Assembly (NCBI RefSeq): GCF_021166475.1
Contig: NZ_JAJOYS010000001.1
Coordinates: 248,001-312,000 of the forward strand
Length of the DNA stretch: 64,000 bases
Source of the DNA: Pelagibacterium xiamenense
Lineage (GTDB): Bacteria > Pseudomonadota > Alphaproteobacteria > Rhizobiales > Devosiaceae
Reading direction: 5' to 3'
Part shown: positions 19,949 to 27,495 of the stretch, in pieces
Position numbering within the stretch: the first letter of the stretch is position 1
Layout of the letters: the number at the start of each line of letters is the position of its first letter
Notes under the pieces: model-generated
The model's database searches: none
Told to the model about the DNA's origin: nothing
What the model saw: the letters and a program-made list of their open reading frames with translations, nothing else
Translations under genes and position numbers: made by a program

Positions 19949-20685
19949 ACCTTGGGCCTGAGGAAACCCGCCGCTACGCCCGCCATATCGTTCTCAAGGA
20001 CATGGGCGGATCGGGCCAGCAGAAGCTCAAATCCGCGCGCGTACTGGTGATCGGGGCAGGGGGGCTGGGCACCCCCGTCGTCGCTTATCTCGCGGGCGCG
20101 GGCATCGGCAATCTTTCCATCCTCGACCCCGATACCGTTGACATCTCCAACTTGCAGCGGCAGGTGATCTACGAGACTGCCGACGCCGGACATGCCAAGG
20201 CCGAACGCGCACGGGACCACGCGGCGGCCCTCAACCCGCACATCGCGGTTGAGGCCGTGTCCGCGCGAATCGGAACCGAAAACGCCGGCGACCTCGTCGC
20301 CGGACACGATCTCGTCGTCGAGGGCACCGATAGCTTTGCTGCGAAAAAGGCAGTCGCAGACGCCTGCGCTGCCGCTCGTATCCCGCTTGTGACCGGTGCG
20401 CTGGGCCAGTTCGACGGGTCGTTGACCGTTCTCGCCCCGTTTCTCACCAACGCCGCCGGCGAATCCTGGCCGAGCTTCGCCGCCCTCTACCCGGTTGACC
20501 CCCGCCCGGAAGACAGCCCGCCCTGCGAGGAAGTCGGGGTCCTCAATGTCCTGCCGGGCATCGTCGGAGCAATGATGGCCAACGAAGCCATCAAATGGAT
20601 CGCGGGGATCGGCGAGCCGCTCCTGGGCAAGCTCCTGATCTACTCGGCGCGGAGCGGCGAAACCCGCGTGATGCGATACCGGTGA
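19945..20685 (+). CDS. moeB: ThiF/MoeB/HesA family adenylyltransferase
   Basis: E1-like enzyme, 246 aa, that adenylates the C-terminus of a ubiquitin-like sulfur carrier (MoaD or ThiS). It shows the Arg finger in RRYARHIVLKDMGG, the nucleotide loop VIGAGGLGTPVVAYLAGAG, DISNLQRQV with the conserved Asp and Arg, and VEGTDSF. Only two Cys are present and neither is part of a CxxC pair, so the structural zinc site of E. coli MoeB is absent. No rhodanese domain is attached. Which carrier it serves cannot be read here. It ends only 3 bp from the convergent fabB stop. Confidence 0.88.
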   Translation: MNLGPEETRRYARHIVLKDMGGSGQQKLKSARVLVIGAGGLGTPVVAYLAGAGIGNLSILDPDTVDISNLQRQVIYETADAGHAKAERARDHAAALNPHIAVEAVSARIGTENAGDLVAGHDLVVEGTDSFAAKKAVADACAAARIPLVTGALGQFDGSLTVLAPFLTNAAGESWPSFAALYPVDPRPEDSPPCEEVGVLNVLPGIVGAMMANEAIKWIAGIGEPLLGKLLIYSARSGETRVMRYR

Positions 20686-20688
20686 TTC

Positions 20689-21915
20689 TCACGCGTCGGG
20701 ATGCTTGAACACCAGTGTCGCGTTTGTCCCCCCGAACCCGAAGCTGTTCGAGAGCACGCAAGCCAGATCCACATCGTCGCGGCGCTCGCGCAGGATCGGC
20801 ATGTCCTCGAACTCTGGATCGAGCGTCTGGATATTGGCGCTCTCGCAGATGAAGCGGTTCTGCATCATCAAAAGCGAGTAGATGCACTCCTGTACGCCCG
20901 TGGCACCCAGCGAGTGCCCGGTGAGCGACTTCGTTGCCGAAAGCGGCGGGCATTTGTCCTCGTTGCCGAAAACCTCGCGCAGTGCCTCGATTTCCTTCCT
21001 GTCTCCGACAGGGGTCGAGGTCGCGTGGGGGTTGATGTAGTCGATCGGCATATTGACGGTTTCGAGCGCCATCCTCATGCACCGCACCGCCCCCTCGCCC
21101 GACGGCGCCACCATATCGTAGCCGTCCGACGTCGCGCCGTAGCCGATCAGTTCGGCAATGATATTGGCGCCGCGCGCCTTGGCGTGTTCGAGCTCTTCGA
21201 GGACCAGAACCCCCGCGCCACCGGCGATGACGAAACCGTCACGATCCTTGTCATAGGCGCGCGATGCGGTTTCCGGCGTGTCGTTGAAGTCCGAGCTCAT
21301 CGCGCCCATGGCGTCGAAAAGGTTCGACATCGACCAGTCGAGATCTTCATGCCCGCCGGCAAAGACGATGTCCTGCTTGCCGAGCTGGATCTGTTCGTAC
21401 GCATTGCCGATGCAGTGCTTCGAGGTCGCGCAGGCCGAGGAGATCGAATAGTTGACCCCGAGGATGCCATACGCGGTCGCGAGCGTCGCCGAAGCGGTCG
21501 AACTCATCGCTTTGGGCACGGCAAGCGGGCCGATGCGCTTGGGGCTCTTGCGTTCGCGGGTGATATCGGCGGCCTCGACGACCGCGCGGGTCGACGGTCC
21601 GCCCGACCCCATCACGATGCCCGTACGCGGGTTCTTGATGTCGGTTTCCTCGAGCCCGGCCATTTTGATGGCCTCTTCCATGGCGAGGTAGTTCCAAGCC
21701 GCGCCCTTGGCCATGAAGCGCGTCGTGCGCCGGTCGAGCATTTCGAACGGGTCGATCTTGGGCGCGCCGTGTACCTGGCAACGGAAGCCGAGATCGACGT
21801 AATCCTGCGCCTTGGATATCCCCGGGCGTGCGGCCTTGAGGCTCGCAAGCACCTCCTCAAGATTGTCGCCGATCGAGGAGACAATCCCCATACCGGTAAC
21901 CACAACGCGTTTCAT
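20689..21915 (-). CDS. fabB: Beta-ketoacyl-ACP synthase I
   Basis: Condensing enzyme, 408 aa, that elongates unsaturated fatty acids. It has the thiolase fold with the active-site Cys in [11 protein letters not shown], the first catalytic His in [13 protein letters not shown], the Lys/His pair in [12 protein letters not shown], and the closing [15 protein letters not shown]. It lies 65 bp downstream of fabA and on the same strand, so fabA-fabB is an operon. This is the anaerobic route to unsaturated fatty acids. The residue pattern is KAS I rather than FabF, and the fabA neighbour supports that. Confidence 0.96.
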   Translation of the reverse strand: MKRVVVTGMGIVSSIGDNLEEVLASLKAARPGISKAQDYVDLGFRCQVHGAPKIDPFEMLDRRTTRFMAKGAAWNYLAMEEAIKMAGLEETDIKNPRTGIVMGSGGPSTRAVVEAADITRERKSPKRIGPLAVPKAMSSTASATLATAYGILGVNYSISSACATSKHCIGNAYEQIQLGKQDIVFAGGHEDLDWSMSNLFDAMGAMSSDFNDTPETASRAYDKDRDGFVIAGGAGVLVLEELEHAKARGANIIAELIGYGATSDGYDMVAPSGEGAVRCMRMALETVNMPIDYINPHATSTPVGDRKEIEALREVFGNEDKCPPLSATKSLTGHSLGATGVQECIYSLLMMQNRFICESANIQTLDPEFEDMPILRERRDDVDLACVLSNSFGFGGTNATLVFKHPDA

Positions 21916-21980
21916 ATCCGCCTCATTCCCTTGTGACCTGGTTGTGGAGCCCTGCTTCTGCGGCAGGTTCGCCGCGTGGC

Positions 21981-22496
21981 TTACATCGCACCGGGGTCGG
22001 TGAACAGCCCGACGCGCATATCCTTGGCTTCATATATGCGCTTGCCGTCTGCGTTTACATAGCCGTCAGCAATTCCGAGCGTCAGTCGCGAGCGCATGAC
22101 GCGCTTGATGTCCACACCATATTCGACGCGCTTGACGTCGGTGGTAATCTGGCCGGTGAATTTGATTTCCCCCGCCAGCGCGCGTCCCCGCCCGGGCGAA
22201 CCGCCCCAACCGAGGAAGAAACCGGTCATTTGCCAGAGCGCATCGAGTCCCAGGCAACCCGGCATCACCGGATCGCCGTGAAAGTGACACTGGAAAAACC
22301 ACAAGTCCGGCGTGACATCGAGTTCCGCCCGCACCTGCCCCTTGCCGAACGGTCCGCCGTCGTCATCGATCCGCGTAATGCGATCGAACATCAACATCGG
22401 AGGCAGAGGCAGTTGCGCGTTTCCAGGTCCAAACAACTCACCGCGCCCACAGGCCAGCAACTGGTCGTAATCGTAAGAATGGGCGCGGTCTGCCAT
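21981..22496 (-). CDS. fabA: 3-hydroxydecanoyl-ACP dehydratase/isomerase
   Basis: Hot-dog dehydratase/isomerase, 171 aa, that introduces the cis double bond at the C10 stage. The active-site His lies in [23 protein letters not shown] (the segment is split around HGDPVMPG). The acidic partner is the Asp in that same helix. The start at 22494-22496 gives [14 protein letters not shown], with AGGGA six bases upstream. A longer upstream frame is not family-like. In related Hyphomicrobiales irr usually lies divergently next to fabA. Here the neighbour is rpoN, and irr lies about 22 kb away. Confidence 0.96.
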   Translation of the reverse strand: MADRAHSYDYDQLLACGRGELFGPGNAQLPLPPMLMFDRITRIDDDGGPFGKGQVRAELDVTPDLWFFQCHFHGDPVMPGCLGLDALWQMTGFFLGWGGSPGRGRALAGEIKFTGQITTDVKRVEYGVDIKRVMRSRLTLGIADGYVNADGKRIYEAKDMRVGLFTDPGAM

Positions 22497-22622
22497 TGTG
22501 TTCCCTGAATTACCTCGAAGGTTGTGTGTAGAAGGCATTTGCAGGAAGGGTCAATAGACCATTTGGCGTGAACCGGGCCGAGTCGGGGTTTTCCCCGTAA
22601 CGGCTGCGCGATGAACTGCCAC

Positions 22623-24125
22623 TTAGGCCATTTGCGCTTTTTTTTGCCGCCTGCGGACAACCGACGAGGGGATGTTCATGCCCTCGCGGTACTTTGCGAC
22701 CGTCCGGCGTGCCACCTCGATGCCCTGCTCGTTCTTGAGGACGTCCGCTATGGTGTCGTCCGAAAGAATGGCATCGGGCTTTTCCGCATCGATGAGCTGC
22801 CGGATGCGGTGACGCACCGCTTCGGCGGAATGATCTTCGCCGCCTGACGCGGACGTAAGCGCCGTTGTGAAGAAATACTTCATTTCAAAAAGCCCGCGCG
22901 GCGTGGCCATGTATTTGTTGGCCGTAACCCGCGAAACCGTCGACTCGTGCATATCTATGGCGCTCGCCACGGTCTTGAGCGTCATCGGCCGTAGATGAGA
23001 AATGCCGTAAGTGAAGAAGCCGTCCTGCTGTTTGACGATCTCGCTCGCCACCTTGAGAATGGTCTGGGCGCGCTGATCGAGGCTCTTGGTAAGCCAGTTC
23101 GCGGTCTGCAGGCAGTCGACGAGAAAGCTTTTCTCGCTCTGGTCGCGCGTCTTTTTCGAAACGGTTGCGTAGTACGTGCGGTTGACCAGAACCTTGGGCA
23201 GAATGTCGGAATTGAGTTCGATCTGCCAGGCGCCGCTGTTGCCGCGCCTAACGAAGACGTCCGGCACGACCGCCTGGATCGGCGCGCCGTCGAATGCCCG
23301 CCCCGGCCGGGGATCGAGCTCGCGGATTTCCGCCAGCATATCGAGAATGTCCTCACGATCGGCCCCCGTAGCCCGCATCAGCTGGGCAAAATCATGGCTC
23401 GCGACAAGGTCGAGATGCCGCAACAGTCCGGCCATCATCGGGTCGAGCCGGTTCTTGTCCTCAAGTTGAATGGCGAGGCATTCGGCTAGATCGCGCGCGA
23501 AGACGCCAACAGGGTCGCAGCCCTGGACTTTCTCGAGCACCGCCTCGACATGTGCGACGTCGGTGCCGAGCTGTTCGGCAATCTGGGCGCATGTTGTCGT
23601 GAGGTAGCCGCGCTCGTCGAGATTGTCGACGAGATTGCGCGCGATCAGCCGCTCCGCCGGATCCTTGATCAAGAGCCCGACCTGTTCGGAGAGGTGATCG
23701 GCAAGATTGGTCTGGGAGGAGACGAATTGATCGAGATCGGGTGCCTCGCCGCCAAAATCTCCTCCTTTGCCCTGCGGCCACGCGCTCGCCTGCGAAAGTG
23801 AATCCTGCCCGGTCTGTTCGGGAAACACATTGGCAACGTCGGTGTCGAACCCGTTGGCGATCGATACCGCGCTTTCGAGCCGGCCGCCATGATCGACGAC
23901 GTCGCGGTAAGGATCGATTTCGGTATCTTTTTCGCGCGGCAACGCGTCCCCGGCGTCGGCGCTCGCGTCGTCGCGGTCAAGCAGCGGATTGCGCAGGAGT
24001 TCCGCGTCGACGAAGGCGTTGAGTTCGAGATGACTCAATTGCAGCAGCCGGATCGACTGCATCAATTGCGGGGTCAGCGTGAGGTTTTGCGATTGCCGGA
24101 CTTCCAGCCGCGGCGAAAGCGCCAT
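22623..24125 (-). CDS. rpoN: RNA polymerase sigma-54 factor
   Basis: Alternative sigma factor for nitrogen and other enhancer-dependent promoters, 500 aa. Region I is glutamine/leucine-rich (QSQNLTLTPQLMQSIRLLQLS). The acidic region II follows, then the core-binding domain. The C-terminal helix-turn-helix precedes the RpoN box (ARRTVAKYREGMNIPSS), which contacts the -24 element. It is last in rnd-lptC-lptA-lptB-rpoN. The usual followers hpf and ptsN are missing here and occur at 45.6 kb instead. Confidence 0.97.
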   Translation of the reverse strand: MALSPRLEVRQSQNLTLTPQLMQSIRLLQLSHLELNAFVDAELLRNPLLDRDDASADAGDALPREKDTEIDPYRDVVDHGGRLESAVSIANGFDTDVANVFPEQTGQDSLSQASAWPQGKGGDFGGEAPDLDQFVSSQTNLADHLSEQVGLLIKDPAERLIARNLVDNLDERGYLTTTCAQIAEQLGTDVAHVEAVLEKVQGCDPVGVFARDLAECLAIQLEDKNRLDPMMAGLLRHLDLVASHDFAQLMRATGADREDILDMLAEIRELDPRPGRAFDGAPIQAVVPDVFVRRGNSGAWQIELNSDILPKVLVNRTYYATVSKKTRDQSEKSFLVDCLQTANWLTKSLDQRAQTILKVASEIVKQQDGFFTYGISHLRPMTLKTVASAIDMHESTVSRVTANKYMATPRGLFEMKYFFTTALTSASGGEDHSAEAVRHRIRQLIDAEKPDAILSDDTIADVLKNEQGIEVARRTVAKYREGMNIPSSVVRRRQKKAQMA

Positions 24126-24264
24126 CGTTCGGTTCTTCCCACTTGCTCCCGGCGCACCCCCTGCGCGCCATCACGGCGCCGACCCTAGTGTGTTTTAGCG
24201 GGCTATACAAGTTTCGTGCCAGAAATAATGTCTGACAGATTTATGACAGGGCCCGATATGTGGC

Positions 24265-25005
24265 CTAAAGCGTGAAACTCTCGCCAAGATAGACGCGTCG
24301 TGCGTCCGGATCGGCCATGATCGTTTCCGGCGTTCCCTGAATCATGACATGCCCGTCATGAATGAGATACGCGCGGTCGACGAGCCGGAAGGTCTCGCGT
24401 ACCTGATGGTCGGTGATGAGCACGCCAATGCCGCGTTGGGTGAGTTGCCGCACCAGCGCCTGGATATCGCCCACCGCGATCGGATCGACCCCGGCGAAGG
24501 GCTCGTCGAGGAGCATGAATTTCGGATCGGCCGCCAGCGCCCGGGCGATCTCGACCCGCCGCCGTTCGCCGCCCGAAAGCGCCAGCGCGTCCGAATCGCG
24601 CAGGTGCGAGACGTGGAACTCCTCGAGCAGCTCGTCGAGCCGGGCATGGCGCGCCTTTCTGTCCCGGATATGCCCCTCAAGCACCGCAAGGACATTGTCC
24701 TTGACCGACAGGCCGCGGAAGATCGAGGCTTCTTGTGGCAGATAGCCGATCCCCAGCCGCCCGCGCTGATAAAGCGGGAGGTGCGTGATCGTATGCCCGT
24801 CGAGCATGACCTCGCCCCTGTCGGGCGGCACCAACCCCATGATCATGGTGAAAACGGTCGTCTTGCCAGCGCCGTTGGGGCCCAGAAGCCCGACCGCCTC
24901 GCCGCGCTTTACGGCTATTGAGACGTCGCCGACCACCTGTCGGCCTTTGAAGCTCTTGGCCAGCCCGTTCGCGACGAGCCAGTCGCGCGCCATTTCGTTG
25001 CGCAT
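24265..25005 (-). CDS. lptB: LPS export ABC transporter ATP-binding protein LptB
   Basis: ATPase of the LptBFG transporter that extracts LPS from the inner membrane, 246 aa. Walker A is GPNGAGKTT, the Q-loop is YLPQEASIFRGLSV, the signature is LSGGERRRVEIARAL, Walker B is FMLLDEPFAGVDP and the switch His is in LITDHQV. Together they match LptB better than branched-chain ATPases. The ATG at 25003-25005 has AGGAC just upstream. It starts 7 bp after the lptA stop. The lptC-lptA-lptB-rpoN order is standard in proteobacteria. Confidence 0.96.
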   Translation of the reverse strand: MRNEMARDWLVANGLAKSFKGRQVVGDVSIAVKRGEAVGLLGPNGAGKTTVFTMIMGLVPPDRGEVMLDGHTITHLPLYQRGRLGIGYLPQEASIFRGLSVKDNVLAVLEGHIRDRKARHARLDELLEEFHVSHLRDSDALALSGGERRRVEIARALAADPKFMLLDEPFAGVDPIAVGDIQALVRQLTQRGIGVLITDHQVRETFRLVDRAYLIHDGHVMIQGTPETIMADPDARRVYLGESFTL

Positions 25006-25012
25006 GGATGTC

Positions 25013-25597
25013 CTACTCGTTCCCGGGCGTGAAAATGCCGGTGACGCGCCCGTCATTCGCGCCTTCCCCGCCGCCGGCGAAGCGCGAGGTGCCCGCGCGG
25101 GTATCGATGATCAGTTCGGCGCTGGTGATCGTGCCTGAAGCGTTGACCACCACGACATCGCCCGTGAAAACGAGAATGCGGTTTTCAAAGTCGTAGACCG
25201 CCTTGTTCCCGTCCACCGTCTGATCCTCCGTGATCATGCGCACCCGCCCGCCCGAGGCGGTGAAACTCACAAGATCCGAGGGGCCACCTTCGCCATAGAG
25301 CACGTCGACCTGTCCGGCGGTCATTTCCATGCTGCCCTGAATGATTCTGACATTGCCCGTGAACAGGGCCGAATTGCTGTCCTCGGTAATCTGCAGATCG
25401 TCCGCGGTGATTTCGACGGTTTCCCCGGCATCGGCGGCAAGCGCGTCGGCACCAAGCGGATCATTCTGCGGTGCCGCGCCCGCTTGCGCTGGCGCCGCGT
25501 CGGGGGCAGGGGTGAGCTCCTGCGACTCCTGCGCCAACACGGGCAGAACCGCCAGAACCGCGCAGAGCGCTACAAAACCGGGCCAATGCCGCATCAT
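25013..25597 (-). CDS. lptA: LPS transport periplasmic protein LptA (OstA domain)
   Basis: Periplasmic bridge protein for LPS, 194 aa. A signal peptide (about residues 1-19, ending VLPVLAQ) is followed by a Pro/Ala-rich stretch and then the OstA/LptA beta-jellyroll with its typical wording EITADDLQITEDSNSALFTGNV and GDVVVVNASG. ATGATG at 25592-25597 overlaps the lptC stop, so translation is coupled. Both adjacent ATGs could serve as start, and the Shine-Dalgarno GGAG fits either. Confidence 0.93.
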   Translation of the reverse strand: MMRHWPGFVALCAVLAVLPVLAQESQELTPAPDAAPAQAGAAPQNDPLGADALAADAGETVEITADDLQITEDSNSALFTGNVRIIQGSMEMTAGQVDVLYGEGGPSDLVSFTASGGRVRMITEDQTVDGNKAVYDFENRILVFTGDVVVVNASGTITSAELIIDTRAGTSRFAGGGEGANDGRVTGIFTPGNE

Positions 25598-26256
25598 TCG
25601 TTCTCCGTCACCTCGCCTGTCCTGGGTGTGCCGGCATCGGCTACCGGCTGCATCTCGACCTTCGGCCCGGTAAAGTGCCACGTTGCCGCGGCAATGTCGT
25701 GAACCATCGTGTTTGCATTGAGTTCGGACCCGTTAGCATAGGTGAAACGTACCGGTCCGTCGCTTTTGATGATCTGCGCCGGCCAGTCGGCCTCGGCGCC
25801 CTCGAGCACACCTTGCGCGCCCGTGGAATCCTCGACGTAAACGGTCTCATCCGAGCTCAGATATTCTCTGCTCATCGTCCATTCCGCGCGCGAGAAGGTG
25901 ACCTCGGCCCAATACCCCGCCGCACCGTCGAGATCGATAGTGAGGTCATAAAGTGTCGAAACGTCGAGATTGCCCGTATCGCTTTCCGAGCGCGCCGCTT
26001 CCATGCGGTAGACCGCGCCGTCCGCGGTGAGCCCTTCAAAGCGCGGGGACTGGATAACCAGGGTATCGGCATCGAGCGCCGCACCATCCACGACGATGGT
26101 CTCCCCGACAACGCCAAGTGCGAACTGGATCAAAGGCACCGAGAACAGAATGAGCCCCGCAACCGGCACCGCGATCCGCAACGCCGCTATCGCCCGGTTG
26201 TGCCGGGCGATATTGCGGTAGACCGCTTCGCTCATGTCCGGCTGGGCTGCGCTCAA
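25594..26256 (-). CDS. lptC: LPS export system protein LptC
   Basis: Inner-membrane-anchored OstA-fold protein, 220 aa, that receives LPS from LptBFG and passes it to LptA. One membrane segment lies at about 24-48 (IAVPVAGLILFSVPLIQFALGV) and the rest is periplasmic and beta-rich (VVDGAALDADTLVIQSPRFEG). I chose the TTG at 26254-26256 because AGAGGG lies 8 nt upstream. The in-frame ATG seven codons later has no Shine-Dalgarno. It lies 12 bp after the rnd stop. Confidence 0.88.
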   Translation of the reverse strand: MSAAQPDMSEAVYRNIARHNRAIAALRIAVPVAGLILFSVPLIQFALGVVGETIVVDGAALDADTLVIQSPRFEGLTADGAVYRMEAARSESDTGNLDVSTLYDLTIDLDGAAGYWAEVTFSRAEWTMSREYLSSDETVYVEDSTGAQGVLEGAEADWPAQIIKSDGPVRFTYANGSELNANTMVHDIAAATWHFTGPKVEMQPVADAGTPRTGEVTENE

Positions 26257-26268
26257 GGCAGTTGCCCT

Positions 26269-26883
26269 CTAGCTGTGGGCGAAGATGTCGATTTCTGGCC
26301 AGCCGGCGAGATCGAGCTTCGCGCGCGTGGGCAGGAAGTCGAAACAGGCTTGCGCCATCTCCGCGCGGCCCTCGCGGGTCAGCATGCGGTCGAGATGACG
26401 GCGCATGTCGTGGAGGTAGAGAACGTCCGAGGCGGCGTAGTCGAGCTGCGCCTGGCTCAGTGTATCCGCGCCCCAGTCCGAGCTTTGCTGTTGCTTGCTC
26501 ATGTCGATGCCCAAAAGCTCGCGCGCGAGATCCTTGAGCCCGTGCCGGTCGGTGTAGGTCCGCACCAGCCGCGAAGCGATCTTGGTGCAATAGGCCGGTT
26601 GCGGCATCACACCAAACGCATTGTAGAGCGCGGCCATGTCGAAGCGCGCGAAATGGAAAAGCTTGGTCACGCTTTCGTCGCCAAGGAGCTTTTTGATGTT
26701 CGGTGCATCGGTTTGCCCGGGCGTGATCTGGACGACGTCCGCGGTTCCGTCCCCCGGTGAGAGCTGAATGACGCACAGCCTGTCGCGGGCCGGATTGAGT
26801 CCCATCGTTTCGGTATCGACGGCTACTTGCCGTCCATAACGCGAAAGGTCGGGCAAATCGCCCTTGTGCAGTCTAACGCTCAT
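26269..26883 (-). CDS. rnd: Ribonuclease D-type 3'-5' exonuclease (short form)
   Basis: DEDDy exoribonuclease, 204 aa, about half the length of E. coli RNase D. It consists of the exonuclease domain alone and lacks the C-terminal HRDC domains. The catalytic residues are visible in VAVDTETMGL (DxE), HFARFDMAALY and YAASDVLYLH (Yx3D). Short Rnd proteins of this kind are common in alphaproteobacteria next to lptC. It heads the rnd-lptCAB-rpoN run. Substrates may include tRNA precursors, by analogy with RNase D. Confidence 0.9.
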   Translation of the reverse strand: MSVRLHKGDLPDLSRYGRQVAVDTETMGLNPARDRLCVIQLSPGDGTADVVQITPGQTDAPNIKKLLGDESVTKLFHFARFDMAALYNAFGVMPQPAYCTKIASRLVRTYTDRHGLKDLARELLGIDMSKQQQSSDWGADTLSQAQLDYAASDVLYLHDMRRHLDRMLTREGRAEMAQACFDFLPTRAKLDLAGWPEIDIFAHS

Positions 26884-26968
26884 CGCTCTCTCTTGTTCTT
26901 GCAGTGCCCGCGGGGCCAGTCCGGCCGATCAGAGGCTGTGATGCCACAGCCGGGCGCCGGTGCAAAGG

Positions 26969-26996
26969 GCGAACTGACCTTGCAAGCTCAGTTCGC
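26969..26996 (-). terminator. Hairpin at the end of the luxR remnant
   Basis: GCGAACTGA (26969-26977) pairs perfectly with TCAGTTCGC (26988-26996) around a 10-nt loop. In the minus direction it spans the stop codon of the luxR fragment and is followed by CCTTTGC. It looks like the terminator left over from the former gene. Confidence 0.45.
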
Positions 26997-27200
26997 AAGA
27001 ACGCCCAACACCGCCGCCTTGGCAACCGCCTGTGCGGCGGTGGCCGCCTTGAGGCGCCGTCTCGCGCTCGCGATATGCTTCTGGATGGTATCGGACCGAC
27101 GTTCCGAGCTTGAAGGCAATCACGTGTGCCGCTCGTGATCTCTGGTGGGAATCGCAGGGTCGGCGATCACCCCGATGCCGGCGACCAGCGGGCCGCGCTG
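26988..27200 (-). pseudogene. Decayed LuxR-family regulator (HTH remnant)
   Basis: On the minus strand one frame reads IAFKLGTSVR up to about 27093. The next frame continues DTIQKHIASARRRLKAAT and AAQAVAKAAVLGVLAN to a TGA at 26988-26990. Together they fit the LuxR helix-turn-helix consensus (EIA..LG.S.RTV..H....R.KL....R.QAVA.A...GLL) if one frameshift is allowed. Further upstream a third frame gives VIADPAIPTRDHE, like the usual start of a LuxR HTH (LTPREREVL), after which about 10 codons seem missing. No start codon or autoinducer domain remains. I infer a degraded gene. A chance match cannot be fully excluded. Confidence 0.5.
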
Positions 27201-27293
27201 CTTGAGCGGATGCTTACGCCGTCGCCCCAACCCGCGTCCCTTCCGGGACGGCGAACCGAACCCGGCGCCGGCCGATCATTATCGAAGAAGGAT

Positions 27294-27380
27294 TGGTGCC
27301 CAGAAGAAGACTCGAACTTCCACTCCCATACGGGAACTAGCACCTGAAGCTAGCGCGTCTACCAATTCCGCCATCTGGGC
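27294..27380 (-). tRNA. tRNA-Leu (anticodon CAG)
   Basis: An 87-nt tRNA with encoded CCA. The acceptor arm GCCCAGA pairs with TCTGGGC. The D-loop contains TTGGTAGACGCG. The anticodon stem CTAGC/GCTAG carries loop TTCAGGT (CAG anticodon, reads CUG). A long variable arm and the T-arm GTTCGAGTC follow. The long variable arm confirms a class II tRNA. It lies alone between the luxR remnant and the PhoX-like gene. Confidence 0.96.
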
Positions 27381-27495
27381 AATGGTGGACGTAGTTAGTG
27401 ACAGCGGGGCGCTTTGTCAATCGCTCTATGGGCCCGGCCCGCGCTTTTGCAAAGGCCGCCGCGCTTGTACGCGGCGGCCATGCCGTTAAGCGGTA

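Noticed and set aside
27145-27489. Plus-strand open frame across the tRNA-Leu region
   Set aside because: The peptide is the usual artefact of translating the complement of a tRNA-Leu; the tRNA cloverleaf is complete.
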